In this document: in pieces, positions 40,370-50,729 of the stretch
Layout of the letters: every line of letters starts with the position of its first letter
How positions within the stretch are numbered: the stretch's first letter is position 1
From: an uncultured Cellvibrionales bacterium
Lineage (GTDB): Bacteria; Pseudomonadota; Gammaproteobacteria; Pseudomonadales; Porticoccaceae
Direction of reading: 5' to 3'
Assembly: GCA_913031145.1 (NCBI GenBank)
Contig: CAJWCO010000003.1
Span: 1-64,000 of the forward strand
Length of the DNA stretch: 64,000 nt
Program-made: the position numbers and the translations under genes
Notes under the pieces: model-generated
The model's input: only the letters and a program-made list of their open reading frames with translations
What the model was told of the DNA's origin: nothing
Databases searched by the model: none

Positions 40370-41038
40370 TTACAAATTGAATATGCTCTTAACGAGCGGT
40401 AGCGTGATACGGCGTTGCGATGCCAACGAAGCCGCATCAATTGCATCTAACGCGCTCATCAGCGTGCGAGTGCTTCGAGTTGTGCGGCTCAAAAGATAGC
40501 GTGCCACCTCATCCGGCAAATACAGTCCTCTTCGATTTGCGCGATATTGCATCAGGCGTCGAAGATCCTCATCACGATAATCAGATAAGTGCAGCGAAAT
40601 ACCGGATTTTAGTCGTGACAGTAGATCGGCCAGCGTAACGCCCAGCGCGTCCGCTGGACAATGCGCAGCACACACTAAAGGCGTTCCGCTATCGACACAA
40701 CGATTGAAAAAATGAAATAAAGGATCCTGCCACGCCGGCTGGTTGGCCACAGTTTGTAGGTCGTCGAGGCAAACTAAAGTGCGCTCCTCTAATCCTTGCA
40801 GAACGTTTTCAGCAGGATATTCTGACACCTCATCTAGCGCCATATACACAGAGCCCGGGCGATTTTGACATGCGGCTTGCAATAAGTGCGAAATACCGGT
40901 TCCCGCCTCACCTGATAGATAAAAATAGGATTGCTTACTCTCGCGCAAGCAACTTAATGCCAAATACTGCAATGTCCCTGTAGGCGCATAGAAATTATCA
41001 AACGTCGCTTGATCATCGAGCGCCACCGCGAGAGCCAT
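40370..41038 (-). CDS. hda: DnaA regulatory inactivator Hda
   Basis: A AAA+ DnaA-like protein that, with the sliding clamp, stimulates ATP hydrolysis by DnaA after initiation. It is about 222 residues. It has an N-terminal region with TFDNFYAPTG, a Walker A-like SGEAGTGISHLLQAA, a Walker B-like LVCLDDLQT, sensor II in LSRTTRSTRTLMSALDAID, and lacks the DnaA DNA-binding domain. Start MALAVALDDQATFDNFY is preferred over a site 21 bp upstream inside DUF2066. It follows DUF2066 by 5 bp. Confidence 0.9.
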   Translation of the reverse strand: MALAVALDDQATFDNFYAPTGTLQYLALSCLRESKQSYFYLSGEAGTGISHLLQAACQNRPGSVYMALDEVSEYPAENVLQGLEERTLVCLDDLQTVANQPAWQDPLFHFFNRCVDSGTPLVCAAHCPADALGVTLADLLSRLKSGISLHLSDYRDEDLRRLMQYRANRRGLYLPDEVARYLLSRTTRSTRTLMSALDAIDAASLASQRRITLPLVKSIFNL

Positions 41039-41043
41039 TTGCG

Positions 41044-42111
41044 TCACGGAGCCACCCAACTCAGATCTAAAGTATCGCGCTCAAACGCCTGACTTATTGT
41101 CGCTGGACGGAAGTAGCCACTGCGCAGTAAAGACTGATAAAAACGTCGAATATCCCCCCCAATCGAAACCGACAAGGCCAAATCGGTTCCCTCAACACGC
41201 GTAACCTGCAAATTCTCTACCAACTCAAGTCGAGATATTTGTTCCAACACCCCTCGGTAGCCACTGAACGAGTTGATACCAGCAACGTTTAAACTCAACC
41301 GATGCCGCTCCTTCTGAGGGACATACGCATAGAAAGGTGCAATTTCGTCGACAATACGATCGAGGCTCTTATTGATGAATTGCTCAACCGAGGGTGCACG
41401 GCCATCGCCAAGCTTTCGCTGACCAGACGCCTGATAAAGCCATGAGCCGCGGACCTGTCCTGACGAAGTGGTGTAAAACCGCAATAGCACCCAGATATCA
41501 CTCTGATAACGCTGCGATGCCTCGGCGATTGCACTCGCATCCATGCGCCAAGCAGCCGTCGGGGTCAACGTGATACGATCTTCTAGATCATATTCTGGCA
41601 TAACTAAAGGAATGCCTCGCTGTTGCAATTTCAGGTCGATCTGCTTAGTGATATCTGGTGCACGTATTGCGTTAACAAATTGTCGCCCAGTGATGGGGTC
41701 ATCTTTAATCGTCCAAATAAGTAATGAAGGGCGATTAGACGGCAAAACGGGCAGTGCGTTTTCACGCAGTAATTTATCCAGCGCGGTGCGCGAAAAATTG
41801 ACTTCCAGACCGATGCCTGGCTGCTGCGTTGCGTGCAAGGAGTCAGAAATAGTGTAACCTTGCGCAACGACGAGATCGTCACTGCTCAAAAGCAGTGTTT
41901 CAAGCGCAGGAGATTTGGCGATTTTGCTGTTGCCTGTTAACTTTACAAGTACCTGTTGCAAAGCCTCGCGCACGCCTTGTCGCTGCGCGATCAAGCTCTG
42001 GTTGGGGACTAGCGCGTGCCCCTGGTACAAATGGGCAACCTGTTCACCCTGCAACGGCGCATTAAACAACGCTAATAATACGGCCAACCCAACATGCGCA
42101 GCTATTTTCAA
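41044..42111 (-). CDS. DUF2066 domain-containing exported protein
   Basis: A 355-residue protein with a signal peptide (about 1-22, cleavage near LQGEQ) and the DUF2066 pattern (ALQQVLVKLTGNSKI, LLIWTIKDD, DIWVLLRFYTTSSGQVRGSW). Function unknown. It is widespread in gammaproteobacteria beside hda and purM, as here. It is divergent from purM across 98 bp. Confidence 0.88.
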   Translation of the reverse strand: MKIAAHVGLAVLLALFNAPLQGEQVAHLYQGHALVPNQSLIAQRQGVREALQQVLVKLTGNSKIAKSPALETLLLSSDDLVVAQGYTISDSLHATQQPGIGLEVNFSRTALDKLLRENALPVLPSNRPSLLIWTIKDDPITGRQFVNAIRAPDITKQIDLKLQQRGIPLVMPEYDLEDRITLTPTAAWRMDASAIAEASQRYQSDIWVLLRFYTTSSGQVRGSWLYQASGQRKLGDGRAPSVEQFINKSLDRIVDEIAPFYAYVPQKERHRLSLNVAGINSFSGYRGVLEQISRLELVENLQVTRVEGTDLALSVSIGGDIRRFYQSLLRSGYFRPATISQAFERDTLDLSWVAP

Positions 42112-42209
42112 TGAACAACTCCTGATTTAGGCTGTCCATTATAGCAGTGCTTAATGAAAATTTGCGCCAAGCACTTTAAAATACACTCTTTATCAAGGCA
42201 ACCTGTATT

Positions 42210-43268
42210 ATGAAAACGCAAACGCCACCGCTGAGTTACAAAGACGCCGGTGTTGATATCGATGCTGGCAATCAACTCATTCACAACATTAAGGGTGCTG
42301 CAAAACGGACACGACGGCCTGGGGTGTTATCTGGACTCGGTGGTTTCGGCGCACTGTTTGAACTGCCCCCGGGGTACAAACAACCTGTGCTCGTTTCGGG
42401 AACGGATGGCGTCGGAACGAAATTGCGCTTAGCGCTTGATTATGAGAGGCACAACAGTGTCGGTATCGACTTGGTTGCCATGTGCGTGAACGACCTGATT
42501 GTCTGTGGGGCAGAGCCGCTCTTTTTCCTTGATTACTACGCTACAGGCAAACTCGATTTAGAGGTGGCAGCCGCGGTCATTGATGGTATCGCTGATGGTT
42601 GCGAGTTAGCGGGTTGTGCGCTCATTGGAGGCGAAACTGCAGAAATGCCGGGCATGTATGCAGACGAAGACTATGATTTAGCCGGCTTTTGTGTCGGCGT
42701 GGTCGAAAAGGCTGATATGCTCGAAGGTAAAGCAGTTGCAGTGGGCGACCAATTAATCGGACTCGCGTCATCCGGTCCACATTCGAACGGATACTCGCTC
42801 ATCCGTAAAGTACTGGAACGCAGTGCAACTGACCCTACCGAATTCAAGCTCGGTGATGAACACCTCATAGACCTGCTCATGGCGCCGACAAGAATTTATG
42901 TCAAATCCTTGCAGTCATTGCGCTCGGAAGTGCCAGTGAGTGCGATCGCACATATCACCGGAGGGGGCTTGCTGGAAAATATACCCCGCGTATTGCCCAA
43001 TCATACCAAAGCAATAATTGACCTTGCAGCATGGCAGCGTCCGCACGTTTTTGATTGGCTGCAGGCCACCGGAAATATTGCCGAACGTGAAATGTACAGG
43101 ACACTCAATTGCGGTATCGGCATGATCGTCTGCGTGCCGCCTAATTATGTAGAGCGTGCACTGCGCTGTTTGCGAGAAGCAGGTGAGCATGCGGTCGTCG
43201 TAGGCGCCGTTGCAGATGCTGGTGACTCGCAAGATGCGCACGTCGAACTATTAGGGTTGTTAGCGTGA
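42210..43268 (+). CDS. purM: Phosphoribosylformylglycinamidine cyclo-ligase (AIR synthetase)
   Basis: ATP-dependent ring closure of FGAM to AIR in purine synthesis. It is 352 residues of the PurM fold: [14 protein letters not shown] start, [38 protein letters not shown] and [15 protein letters not shown]. It overlaps purN by 4 bases (GTGA). Confidence 0.97.
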   Translation: MKTQTPPLSYKDAGVDIDAGNQLIHNIKGAAKRTRRPGVLSGLGGFGALFELPPGYKQPVLVSGTDGVGTKLRLALDYERHNSVGIDLVAMCVNDLIVCGAEPLFFLDYYATGKLDLEVAAAVIDGIADGCELAGCALIGGETAEMPGMYADEDYDLAGFCVGVVEKADMLEGKAVAVGDQLIGLASSGPHSNGYSLIRKVLERSATDPTEFKLGDEHLIDLLMAPTRIYVKSLQSLRSEVPVSAIAHITGGGLLENIPRVLPNHTKAIIDLAAWQRPHVFDWLQATGNIAEREMYRTLNCGIGMIVCVPPNYVERALRCLREAGEHAVVVGAVADAGDSQDAHVELLGLLA

Positions 43269-43969
43269 TCGAAACGCTGAAAAAGGCAAAAATAGTGGTG
43301 CTAATTTCCGGTAGCGGATCTAATTTGCAAGCGTTAATAAATGCTTGTGAAACCGGACATCTCAACGCCCACATTGCATTAGTCATAAGCAACCGACCCC
43401 AAGCAAGGGGTCTCGCACGTGCCGAACGCGCCGGCATCAAAACGCAGGTGATTGATCACCAAGATTTTATTAAGCGCGCCGATTTTGATAAAGAACTGGC
43501 GCGTTCGATCGCTGACTACTCGCCGACCCTCGTTGTTTTAGCCGGTTTTATGCGTATCTTGAGTGCTGATTTTGTCGATCAGTTCGCATCGCGTCTGCTC
43601 AACGTACATCCTTCACTATTGCCTAAGTACCCAGGACTCAACACGCATCAACGTGCGCTAGACGCCGGCGATAACGAAGCCGGTGCAACAGTACATTTTG
43701 TAACCACAGAACTTGATGGCGGCCCGGCGATTGTGCAAGCCGCCGTACCTATAGAAACCCACGACCGAGTCGAAGATATCGCCAGCCGCGTTTTAGTGGT
43801 GGAACATAAAATTGTTCCTCTCGCAGCGCACTGGTTCATTGAGGGACGTTTGAACTTACGAGCCGGCGCTGCGGAATTGGACGGAACGCCATTGCCGATT
43901 CAAGGCTACGTGTTTCGCAGTAGCAAAACAACGAGCCATCACAACTCACAGATCCCATCAAGCGTTTAA
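43265..43969 (+). CDS. purN: Phosphoribosylglycinamide formyltransferase (GART)
   Basis: Transfers a formyl group from 10-formyl-THF to GAR. It is 234 residues. Features are [15 protein letters not shown], the catalytic [16 protein letters not shown] (Asn, His) and [15 protein letters not shown] (Asp). GTG start coupled to the purM stop. It is slightly longer at the C-terminus than E. coli PurN, ending in a polar tail. Confidence 0.96.
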   Translation: MIETLKKAKIVVLISGSGSNLQALINACETGHLNAHIALVISNRPQARGLARAERAGIKTQVIDHQDFIKRADFDKELARSIADYSPTLVVLAGFMRILSADFVDQFASRLLNVHPSLLPKYPGLNTHQRALDAGDNEAGATVHFVTTELDGGPAIVQAAVPIETHDRVEDIASRVLVVEHKIVPLAAHWFIEGRLNLRAGAAELDGTPLPIQGYVFRSSKTTSHHNSQIPSSV

Positions 43970-43989
43970 CGCAAGCAATGGAGTTGCGC

Positions 43990-44730
43990 ATGAAGATAAG
44001 ACAACTAATGATCGCAGGCTGTTTCGTTTTCCAAGCGTGTATCTCGGCGGCTTCCGTGGACTGGGCGACCGTAGAACTTCGTGCAAAATATTCAACGAAA
44101 TACAACGGCATGAAAATCGATGCGATCAAGACCCTCTCAAAAAACGCCGACAATGAATATGAAGATCGGTTAGACGCATCAAGTCTGCTCGGAAAAATCC
44201 AGCAAATAGCACGTTTTACGCTCGACGAGACAGGACAACTGGTCCCTCTAACCTACCTCAATAAACGTACCCTTCTAGGCATCAAGCGCAGCGAAACACA
44301 AACCTTTGACTGGGCCAAGAAGCAGGCTATCTACATGAAGAAAGGTAGCCCCGTTACAACCGGCATAGAGCTTGGAGTCCTCGACCTTCCTACACACTAC
44401 TTACAGCTCAGACGGGACTTGCATGCGGGTCGAAAAAAGTTCGAGTATGAACTCATTCGCCGAGGACAGCGACGAACCTACGCATACCGCTGGCTCGGCA
44501 AAGAACACGTTAATACGTCTGTCGGCGAATTAGAAACTGACATGTTCGTTCTCGAGCGCGATGACCAGAAAAGACAAACCAAACTGTGGTTAGCATCAAA
44601 TTGGGGTTATTTATTGGTAAAACTGGAACAAACTGAGGAAAAAGATCACTATACTATGCAGCTGGAGGAGGCTGTCATTGCTGGGCAAGCAGTCACCCCC
44701 AAGCGCTCTGCCACAAAGGACTCTTTATGA
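43990..44730 (+). CDS. DUF3108 family exported protein
   Basis: A protein of about 246 residues with a signal peptide (MKIRQLMIAGCFVFQACISAA) and a beta-rich DUF3108 domain (ELRAKYSTKYNGMKID, LLGKIQQIARFTLDETG, VGELETDMFVLERDD). Unknown envelope function; the family is often found downstream of purN. The ATG at 43990 has GGAG 7 bases upstream. It overlaps the next gene by 4 bases (ATGA). Confidence 0.82.
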   Translation: MKIRQLMIAGCFVFQACISAASVDWATVELRAKYSTKYNGMKIDAIKTLSKNADNEYEDRLDASSLLGKIQQIARFTLDETGQLVPLTYLNKRTLLGIKRSETQTFDWAKKQAIYMKKGSPVTTGIELGVLDLPTHYLQLRRDLHAGRKKFEYELIRRGQRRTYAYRWLGKEHVNTSVGELETDMFVLERDDQKRQTKLWLASNWGYLLVKLEQTEEKDHYTMQLEEAVIAGQAVTPKRSATKDSL

Positions 44731-45569
44731 AGTCGACGGATAAAAAATCGAACACCAACGTCATCATTATTTCCATTGGCGCATTAGCCATAGCCTTGGT
44801 AGGCGCGGGGGTTTTCTACCGCTTACAAAATAACGGCATAAGTGACCCCGAGGCCCTTGGATCGATTCCCGAAGTGGTTGAAGTCATCGTAGAAAAACCC
44901 TCAGTTCCAGAGGCGGACATCCCCGTGATTGAAGATCCCGAAGCCGTTGTCGAGGCAGACTCCCCAAAACCGAAGCCGTTAGTTCTTCCTGAACTAAATG
45001 ATAGCGATGTTTTCGTTCGTGATCGTGTAAAGTTCATTTCCTCAAATACCCACTTTTTACGCTGGATAACCACCGATGACGTGTTGCGACGCGCTGCCAG
45101 CTACTTAGATGGTCTATCCAGAGGAGTTATACTGTCAAAGATCTTTCCATTAACGGCACCTGATCCTACGTTCACAACGCACAGAGATGCCCAGTCTATC
45201 TGGATGAATGCCGGAAATTACGAGCGTTATGATGCCACGGTCAACACGCTGCTGTCGTTCGATATGGAGGTGTTGGCGCAGATGTTTCACTTACTGCGCC
45301 CCTTGCTAGAGGCGTCTTTCGCAGAGATGGGCTATCAACCTCGACAGATGGAGGGCATCATATTACGGTCAATTGACCGAGTGCTCGCCACCCCCATTAT
45401 TGTCGAGCCAATCGAATTGACCCGAGAATCTGTTCTCTACCAATACGCAGATCCAGATCTAGAAGGATTGTTGCCACTACAAAAACAGATTTTACGCACC
45501 GGCCCTGAGAATACCCAAAAACTCCAGCAACAGGCATTGGCACTGAAAACGGCCTTGCTTAACCCGTAA
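44727..45569 (+). CDS. DUF3014 family membrane protein
   Basis: A 280-residue protein with an N-terminal transmembrane helix (about 11-31), an acidic Pro/Glu/Val-rich linker to about residue 85, and a helical DUF3014 domain (LNDSDVFVRDRV, LRWITTDDVLRRAASYLDGLSRG). It is translationally coupled to DUF3108. Function unknown; the topology suggests a periplasmic domain tethered by a flexible linker. Confidence 0.82.
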   Translation: MKSTDKKSNTNVIIISIGALAIALVGAGVFYRLQNNGISDPEALGSIPEVVEVIVEKPSVPEADIPVIEDPEAVVEADSPKPKPLVLPELNDSDVFVRDRVKFISSNTHFLRWITTDDVLRRAASYLDGLSRGVILSKIFPLTAPDPTFTTHRDAQSIWMNAGNYERYDATVNTLLSFDMEVLAQMFHLLRPLLEASFAEMGYQPRQMEGIILRSIDRVLATPIIVEPIELTRESVLYQYADPDLEGLLPLQKQILRTGPENTQKLQQQALALKTALLNP

Positions 45570-45587
45570 AAGACGCTTTGCGTTCCC

Positions 45588-46154
45588 TTAGGTTTTCGGC
45601 AAAGTAACACCTGTTTGACCCTGATATTTACCGCCGCGATCTGCATACGAAGTCTCGCAAACTTGGTCCGACTCGAAAAACAGCATTTGTGCAACACCCT
45701 CGTTCGCATATATCTTTGCGGGGAGGTTTGTGGTGTTCGAAAATTCAAGGGTCACGTGTCCCTCCCACTCAGGTTCGAGAGGCGTTACATTGACAATGAT
45801 GCCACAGCGGGCATAGGTCGACTTACCTAAGCAAATCGTCAGCACCGAACGTGGAATCCGAAAATACTCAACCGTACGAGCTAGAGCAAACGAATTTGGC
45901 GGGATAACACAGTGCTTACCAACAATATCAACAAAGGCGTCATTATCAAAGTTCTTTGGATCAACCGTCTTGGAGTGGATGTTGGTAAAGATTTTAAACT
46001 CATCCGCACAACGGACATCGTAACCATAACTGGATACGCCATAAGAAATCACGCGTTCGGAGCCCGAATATCGAACCTGTGACGCCTCATATGGCTCAAT
46101 CATACCCTGTTCTTCGGCCATTTTTCGTATCCAACGGTCTGACTTAATACTCAT
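45588..46154 (-). CDS. dcd: dCTP deaminase
   Basis: Deaminates dCTP to dUTP, feeding dTMP synthesis. It is 188 residues, the trimeric dUTPase-like fold. Features are [21 protein letters not shown] start, [37 protein letters not shown] (Arg/Ser active site) and [16 protein letters not shown] with the catalytic Glu. It is convergent with the DUF3014 gene. Confidence 0.96.
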   Translation of the reverse strand: MSIKSDRWIRKMAEEQGMIEPYEASQVRYSGSERVISYGVSSYGYDVRCADEFKIFTNIHSKTVDPKNFDNDAFVDIVGKHCVIPPNSFALARTVEYFRIPRSVLTICLGKSTYARCGIIVNVTPLEPEWEGHVTLEFSNTTNLPAKIYANEGVAQMLFFESDQVCETSYADRGGKYQGQTGVTLPKT

Positions 46155-46284
46155 TGATAAAACTCCATTACATAAAAACGATTAATTTGTCGATATTGCT
46201 CTAGCGCAACATGCTATTGGGTCGGGTACATTTACGTGTATCTTCCTCTTTACTTTTCCCCGAAATTTTTCAAAGCGCCGCTAA

Positions 46285-47088
46285 TTACTCGAAAACAATC
46301 TCCGGCTCCTCGGGGGTATCCGCACATCTCAACGCACCGATTACAGCGAGAGCGATAACCGTGTAGGATTGGGCGACCTTACTATCTGGCGCAGCTACAA
46401 CGACTGGAACGCCGGCATCTCCTTGATGACGAACACGCGAGTCAAGAGGCAGTTGGCCAAGCAGCGCAACCTCATGGGACTGCGCAATCGCCAAACCGCC
46501 TCCAGCACCAAATACCGCCTCTTTGTGACCGCAAGCCACACACTGGTGCATGGACATATTTTCCACAACTCCCAAAATGGGCACGCTGACCTTGGCAAAC
46601 ATCTGTATCCCTTTTTCGGCATCCAAAAGGGCGATATCTTGGGGTGTTGTTACGATGACTGCGCCCGACAATTTAACCTGTTGTGCCAATGTCAATTGAA
46701 TGTCCCCGGTTCCTGGCGGCATATCGACTAACAGCACGTCGAGGGGGCCCCACGCGGTATGATTAAGCATCTGTTGCAACGCCCCCGAGGCCATGGGTCC
46801 ACGCCATGCCATCGGCGTATCTCGGGTCACCAAATAGGCCATGGACATGGTACTTAATCCCTGTGCCTGTAATGGCAGAAGCCGCTTGCCGTCATCAGAT
46901 TGAGGTCGTTGACCTTCGGCCACACCCAACATCATGGCGATACTTGGACCATATATGTCCGCGTCCAAAAGCCCCACTCGCAGCCCTTGCGCAAGCATGC
47001 TAAGCGCCAGATTAACTGCAACCGTAGACTTACCCACACCGCCTTTACCCGATGCAACTGCTACAATGTATTGGACCTGACTGATCAA
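46285..47088 (-). CDS. Mrp/ApbC-type Fe-S carrier ATPase
   Basis: A 267-residue Mrp/NBP35-family P-loop protein that binds and transfers Fe-S clusters. It has the deviant Walker A AVASGKGGVGKSTVAVNLA, DADIYGPSIAMMLG, LLVDMPPGTGDIQLTL, and the family CxxC site in HQCVACGHKE. Unlike E. coli Mrp (369 residues), it lacks the N-terminal DUF59 domain. It is divergent from metG, the usual partner gene. Confidence 0.92.
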   Translation of the reverse strand: MISQVQYIVAVASGKGGVGKSTVAVNLALSMLAQGLRVGLLDADIYGPSIAMMLGVAEGQRPQSDDGKRLLPLQAQGLSTMSMAYLVTRDTPMAWRGPMASGALQQMLNHTAWGPLDVLLVDMPPGTGDIQLTLAQQVKLSGAVIVTTPQDIALLDAEKGIQMFAKVSVPILGVVENMSMHQCVACGHKEAVFGAGGGLAIAQSHEVALLGQLPLDSRVRHQGDAGVPVVVAAPDSKVAQSYTVIALAVIGALRCADTPEEPEIVFE

Positions 47089-47222
47089 AACCCTCTCCTC
47101 CTACGGTAGCATCCGCGCTGCTATTTGCCCGAGCAAACCGACGAATAACGCATGAAAATTTGCCGTAAACTAGCTATAGTTGTTGCCGTTAAAACTCGAA
47201 TTACAAAAAAGAAGCTTAGCCC

Positions 47223-49244
47223 ATGTCAAGTGTCCGTCGAATCCTAGTCACTAGTGCTCTTCCCTATGCCAATGCAGCTCTTCATCTAGGGCATATTCTC
47301 GAGTATACGCAAACTGACATTTGGGTGCGCTTCCAAAAAATGCGTGGACACGAATGTTACTACGTTTGCGCCGACGATGCGCACGGAACTGCAATCATGC
47401 TGAAGGCTGACGAGCAAGGTATTTCGCCTGAAGAGCACATTGCGAAAATGCGAATAATTCATGAGGCAGATTTTGCCGATTTCTCAATTGGAGTGGATCA
47501 TTACCATTCAACGCATTCTGAGGAAAACCGAATCTTTTCTGAACTCATCTATGAGCGACTCACTGCCAATAATCACATTGCGCAGCGCAATGTTGTGCAG
47601 TCCTACGACCCTCAAAAAAATATTTTTCTTGCAGACCGGTACGTGCGCGGAGCATGCCCAAAATGCCAAGCTCCAGACCAATACGGCGATAATTGTGAGG
47701 CCTGTGGTGCCACCTACCAAGCCAATGAACTCATCGACGCGATCTCTACGCTCACAGGGGTCAAGCCTGTGGAGAAAGAATCTCTCCACTATTTTTTCAA
47801 ATTACCAGAGTTCACCGAATTTCTTCGCAATTGGACACGCGAAGGCCACCTGCAAGACGAAGTGGCGAATAAATTGGCAGAATGGCTGGACGACGGGCTT
47901 AAAGAATGGGATATCAGCCGCGACGCACCCTACTTTGGATTTGAAATCCCAAATGCCCCCGGCAAATATTTTTACGTATGGCTGGATGCGCCGATTGGCT
48001 ATATGGCGAGTTTTAAATATTTATGCGAGCGGGAGAACATCAACTTCGATGACTTTTGGGGAGCGCAAAGCCGAGCTGAATTACACCATTTTATTGGTAA
48101 GGATATTATCAATTTTCATGCCTTGTTCTGGCCAGCGATGCTCAAAAGCGCCGGATTTCGAACACCTACGCAGGTGGCTGTGCATGGTTTTGTTACGGTC
48201 AATGGGAAAAAAATGTCTAAATCAAGAGGCACGTTTATCAACGCGCGCTGTTACCTAAACCATCTCAACCCTGAGTATTTACGCTATTACTACGCCTCTA
48301 AATTGTCACGCTCCGTTGACGATATTGATCTTAATCTCGAAGATTTTCTGACTAAAGTAAACAGTGACCTCGTTGGTAAAGTCGTAAACATAGCCAGTCG
48401 TTGCGCAAACTTTGTGGCTCAAGGTAATGCCGGCGTCCTCGCAGCAACGCTTCCTAATCAAGCCCTCTGGGATCGCCTTAGCGGCGCATCCGAAGGTATC
48501 GCCGCGCATTATGAACAGCGTAACTTTAGTCGAGCCATCCGCGAAGTCATGGGTCTGGCGGACGCCGCCAATGAGTACATTGCCGTGTCGGAACCGTGGA
48601 AGCTCAACAAAGACCCGAGCAGACAGCAAGATGTTGTCGATATCTGCTCCCTCGGGATCAATCTGTTTCGACTGCTGATGATTTACCTTAAACCGATTCT
48701 GCCTGTCATGGCTGCGGCCAGTGAAACTTTTTTAAATGATCGTTTTGATTGGGCGAGCGCCCAAAACCCGCTTCTCAACCACCGCATTGAACCCTTTCAA
48801 CCGCTACTCAAACGCGTTGAGCAATCCAGCATTGATGCAATGCTCACCGCAAGTGCTCATGAGATCCCTGACAAGGTCGCCGCCATCGCCTCTGAAGCAG
48901 GAAAAGTATTGCCTTTTGAACCACCGATTACCTTTAATGATTTTACGAAGATCGATTTGAGAGTGGCTAAAATAATTCAAGCTGAAGCGGTACAGGGCGC
49001 TGACAAGTTACTGCGACTAACACTTGATTTGGGGTGTGATGAACGCACTGTCTTCTCTGGCATAAAATCTTCTTATGACCCCGAGAGTTTAAAGGGCCGA
49101 TTAACGCTGATGGTCGCTAATCTAGAACCAAGGAAGATGCGCTTTGGATTGTCTGAGGGCATGGTGCTGGCTGCCAGCTCTGAGGATGGCATCTATTTAC
49201 TGGAACCCGACACTGGAGCAAAAGCGGGATTACGCGTAACCTAA
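47223..49244 (+). CDS. metG: Methionyl-tRNA synthetase
   Basis: Class I synthetase charging tRNA-Met. It is 673 residues. HIGH-type motif HLGH in [18 protein letters not shown] loop in [11 protein letters not shown]; a zinc knuckle with CPKC and CEAC (about 145-162); alpha-helical anticodon domain; and a C-terminal EMAP-like tRNA-binding domain from [11 protein letters not shown] to the end. It is followed by the rnf operon, a standard gammaproteobacterial order. Confidence 0.97.
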   Translation: MSSVRRILVTSALPYANAALHLGHILEYTQTDIWVRFQKMRGHECYYVCADDAHGTAIMLKADEQGISPEEHIAKMRIIHEADFADFSIGVDHYHSTHSEENRIFSELIYERLTANNHIAQRNVVQSYDPQKNIFLADRYVRGACPKCQAPDQYGDNCEACGATYQANELIDAISTLTGVKPVEKESLHYFFKLPEFTEFLRNWTREGHLQDEVANKLAEWLDDGLKEWDISRDAPYFGFEIPNAPGKYFYVWLDAPIGYMASFKYLCERENINFDDFWGAQSRAELHHFIGKDIINFHALFWPAMLKSAGFRTPTQVAVHGFVTVNGKKMSKSRGTFINARCYLNHLNPEYLRYYYASKLSRSVDDIDLNLEDFLTKVNSDLVGKVVNIASRCANFVAQGNAGVLAATLPNQALWDRLSGASEGIAAHYEQRNFSRAIREVMGLADAANEYIAVSEPWKLNKDPSRQQDVVDICSLGINLFRLLMIYLKPILPVMAAASETFLNDRFDWASAQNPLLNHRIEPFQPLLKRVEQSSIDAMLTASAHEIPDKVAAIASEAGKVLPFEPPITFNDFTKIDLRVAKIIQAEAVQGADKLLRLTLDLGCDERTVFSGIKSSYDPESLKGRLTLMVANLEPRKMRFGLSEGMVLAASSEDGIYLLEPDTGAKAGLRVT

Positions 49245-49322
49245 ACAGCCGACGCATGATGGTTGTATGTTAACGTTTGATTCCTCGATAATACTGGCTT
49301 CAATGTAAACGACGTGCACTCT

Positions 49323-49898
49323 ATGCTTGATTTTGTCGTGATTTTATTCAGCAGCGTTTTAGTGAATAATTATGTGTTGGTGCAAACCCTCGGCGGCTCC
49401 TCGCTCATGCGAGTTTCCAATAATTCTTGGGCGGTGGGTAGTATTGCTGCTGCGACCGTTGCCACGTCCACGTTGACGGCCATCATTGCTTACTGCCTAG
49501 ACCAGACCGTCCTGCTGCCTTTTGATCTAATGTATCTACGCACCTTTACTTTTATCTGCGTAATCGCCTGTACCGTGCAAGCGATCAAGCTATGGGTCAA
49601 ACACTTCGCGCCGGTTCACAGCAGTAATCTACATGTTTTTTTACCGCTACTTGCGGGCAACTGCGTTGTCCTGAGTGTTGCTCTTTATAATGCGCGCAGT
49701 GATACCTCGCTACTGCAGGCGCTCCTTTCTGGATTCGGTGCCGGAGCAAGCTATGCCATCGTTCTAATATGTTTTACCTTTATGCGCGAAAGACTCGACG
49801 CTGCAGACATTCCACAGCCCTTTAAAGGAGGCGCCGTTGCAATGCTCACGGCGGGTTTAATGTCCATCGCCTTCATGGGACTGAGCGGGTTGGTATGA
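49323..49898 (+). CDS. rnfA: Electron transport complex subunit RnfA (cluster Cys replaced)
   Basis: Six-helix membrane subunit of the Rnf complex. It is 191 residues and aligns with E. coli RsxA: VLVNNYVLVQTLGG, DLMYLRTFTFICVIACTVQ, LPLLAGNCVVLSVALYNA, MRERLDAADIPQPFKGGAVAMLTAGLMS. In RnfA the stretch is normally LGLCPFMGVS; here it is LGGSSLMRVS, so the first ligand of the membrane [2Fe-2S] cluster (Cys26 in E. coli numbering) is Ser. The second, NCVVL (C114), is kept. The start at 49323 is chosen by homology; a GTG lies 9 bp upstream. It is followed by the rnfB-position ORF after a 1-bp gap. Confidence 0.93.
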   Translation: MLDFVVILFSSVLVNNYVLVQTLGGSSLMRVSNNSWAVGSIAAATVATSTLTAIIAYCLDQTVLLPFDLMYLRTFTFICVIACTVQAIKLWVKHFAPVHSSNLHVFLPLLAGNCVVLSVALYNARSDTSLLQALLSGFGAGASYAIVLICFTFMRERLDAADIPQPFKGGAVAMLTAGLMSIAFMGLSGLV

Positions 49899-49899
49899 C

Positions 49900-50085
49900 A
49901 TGATTGAAAACTTATTCAACTCAAGCCTGCTACGTGCGATGCGATTTAGCGGCAGCTTAATGGCCTTTTCTTGGCAATGCGGTCTTGCTGTTAAGGCATA
50001 TCACGATCACGCGCAATTAGCGCGCCTGCGAAATACCGCTTTAGATACTCGTCGGCTGCGCTGCATTGAGAGAGACGGCGCATGA
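49900..50085 (+). pseudogene. 61-residue ORF at the rnfB position; no Fe-S domains
   Basis: In rnf operons rnfB (about 190 residues, with one [4Fe-4S] motif and a two-cluster ferredoxin domain) lies here. This ORF has a short hydrophobic part (RAMRFSGSLMAFSW), a lone QCG (C27) where RnfB has TQCGQCGYPGC, then a basic KAYHDHAQLARLRN resembling the RnfB C-terminal helix. All CxxC motifs are absent. It could be an in-frame remnant or a replacement peptide. The frame is open, and its stop overlaps the next start (ATGA), so it is probably still translated. Confidence 0.6.
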
Positions 50086-50729
50086 ACCGGTTACGGGCAT
50101 TCGCTGATGCTGACGTCCCCAAGACCAACAAACAGCCGCCCGTCTTTCTGCCCCAAGGGCGTCCTAGTATTCCAAAGGTTTTTGTCGTGCGGCTGGTCTC
50201 ATGGTTTAAAGAGCCTGCTATCGACGTCGGTCGGAAAGGTTGTCAAGAAAGTTTCATCAGCCACTGCAGCATGTTCTTACGCTCTGCTGTAAATCTACCA
50301 ATAGTAGGTCGCGTCAGTGCCACTGAGATGCGTATTGAACAACGAAAATCGTCCCAACCGCCACAGTATTTCGCGGTGCTTACCACGTATTTAATGCGCG
50401 ATGAAGAAGACGTAATCCAGCAACGTGCTACCCGCAAAGACGCTGTTTCACTCACTACGCATTCGCGCACATCCCTGCCTAGCGACGATATGACTGCGAC
50501 CGCAAAGGCGCTTATTGAACAGAAGGCTTTGTCGTCCGTTCAGCGTATACAAAAGCTAACCCGCTCTGCGGATGGACTGCAATGGCATCGGAGCCGAATT
50601 AAAGAGCAATCAGCCGCTACTGACAATGACAGTCTCAAGCGACCAAAAAGTCTGAACGCGAGCGTTGAAGAAGCGCGTCAGAAACTCGTCCGCGCGAAAT
50701 CTCCGCTTACCGAGAACACGGAGTCATGA
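50082..50729 (+). pseudogene. 215-residue RnfC-derived ORF lacking NADH/FMN and Fe-S modules
   Basis: It occupies the rnfC position. Residues about 20-110 retain the outline of the RnfC N-terminal sandwich domain: LPQGRPSIPKVFVVRLV for the LP-x-LVIPLxQHIGAPAEP strand, EPAIDVGRKG for the VGDxVLKGQ strand, SAVNLPIVGRVSATEMR for SAPVHAPTSGTVxAIExR. Residues about 135-215 are a charged helical tail like that of RnfC (ALIEQKALSSVQRIQ, EEARQKLVRAK). The roughly 300-residue core with the NADH/FMN site and both CxxCxxC clusters is missing. It is coupled by ATGA overlaps at both ends. Confidence 0.7.

Noticed and set aside
47461-48258. 265-codon ORF overlapping metG in another frame
   Set aside because: Entirely inside metG, no family features; a shadow frame.
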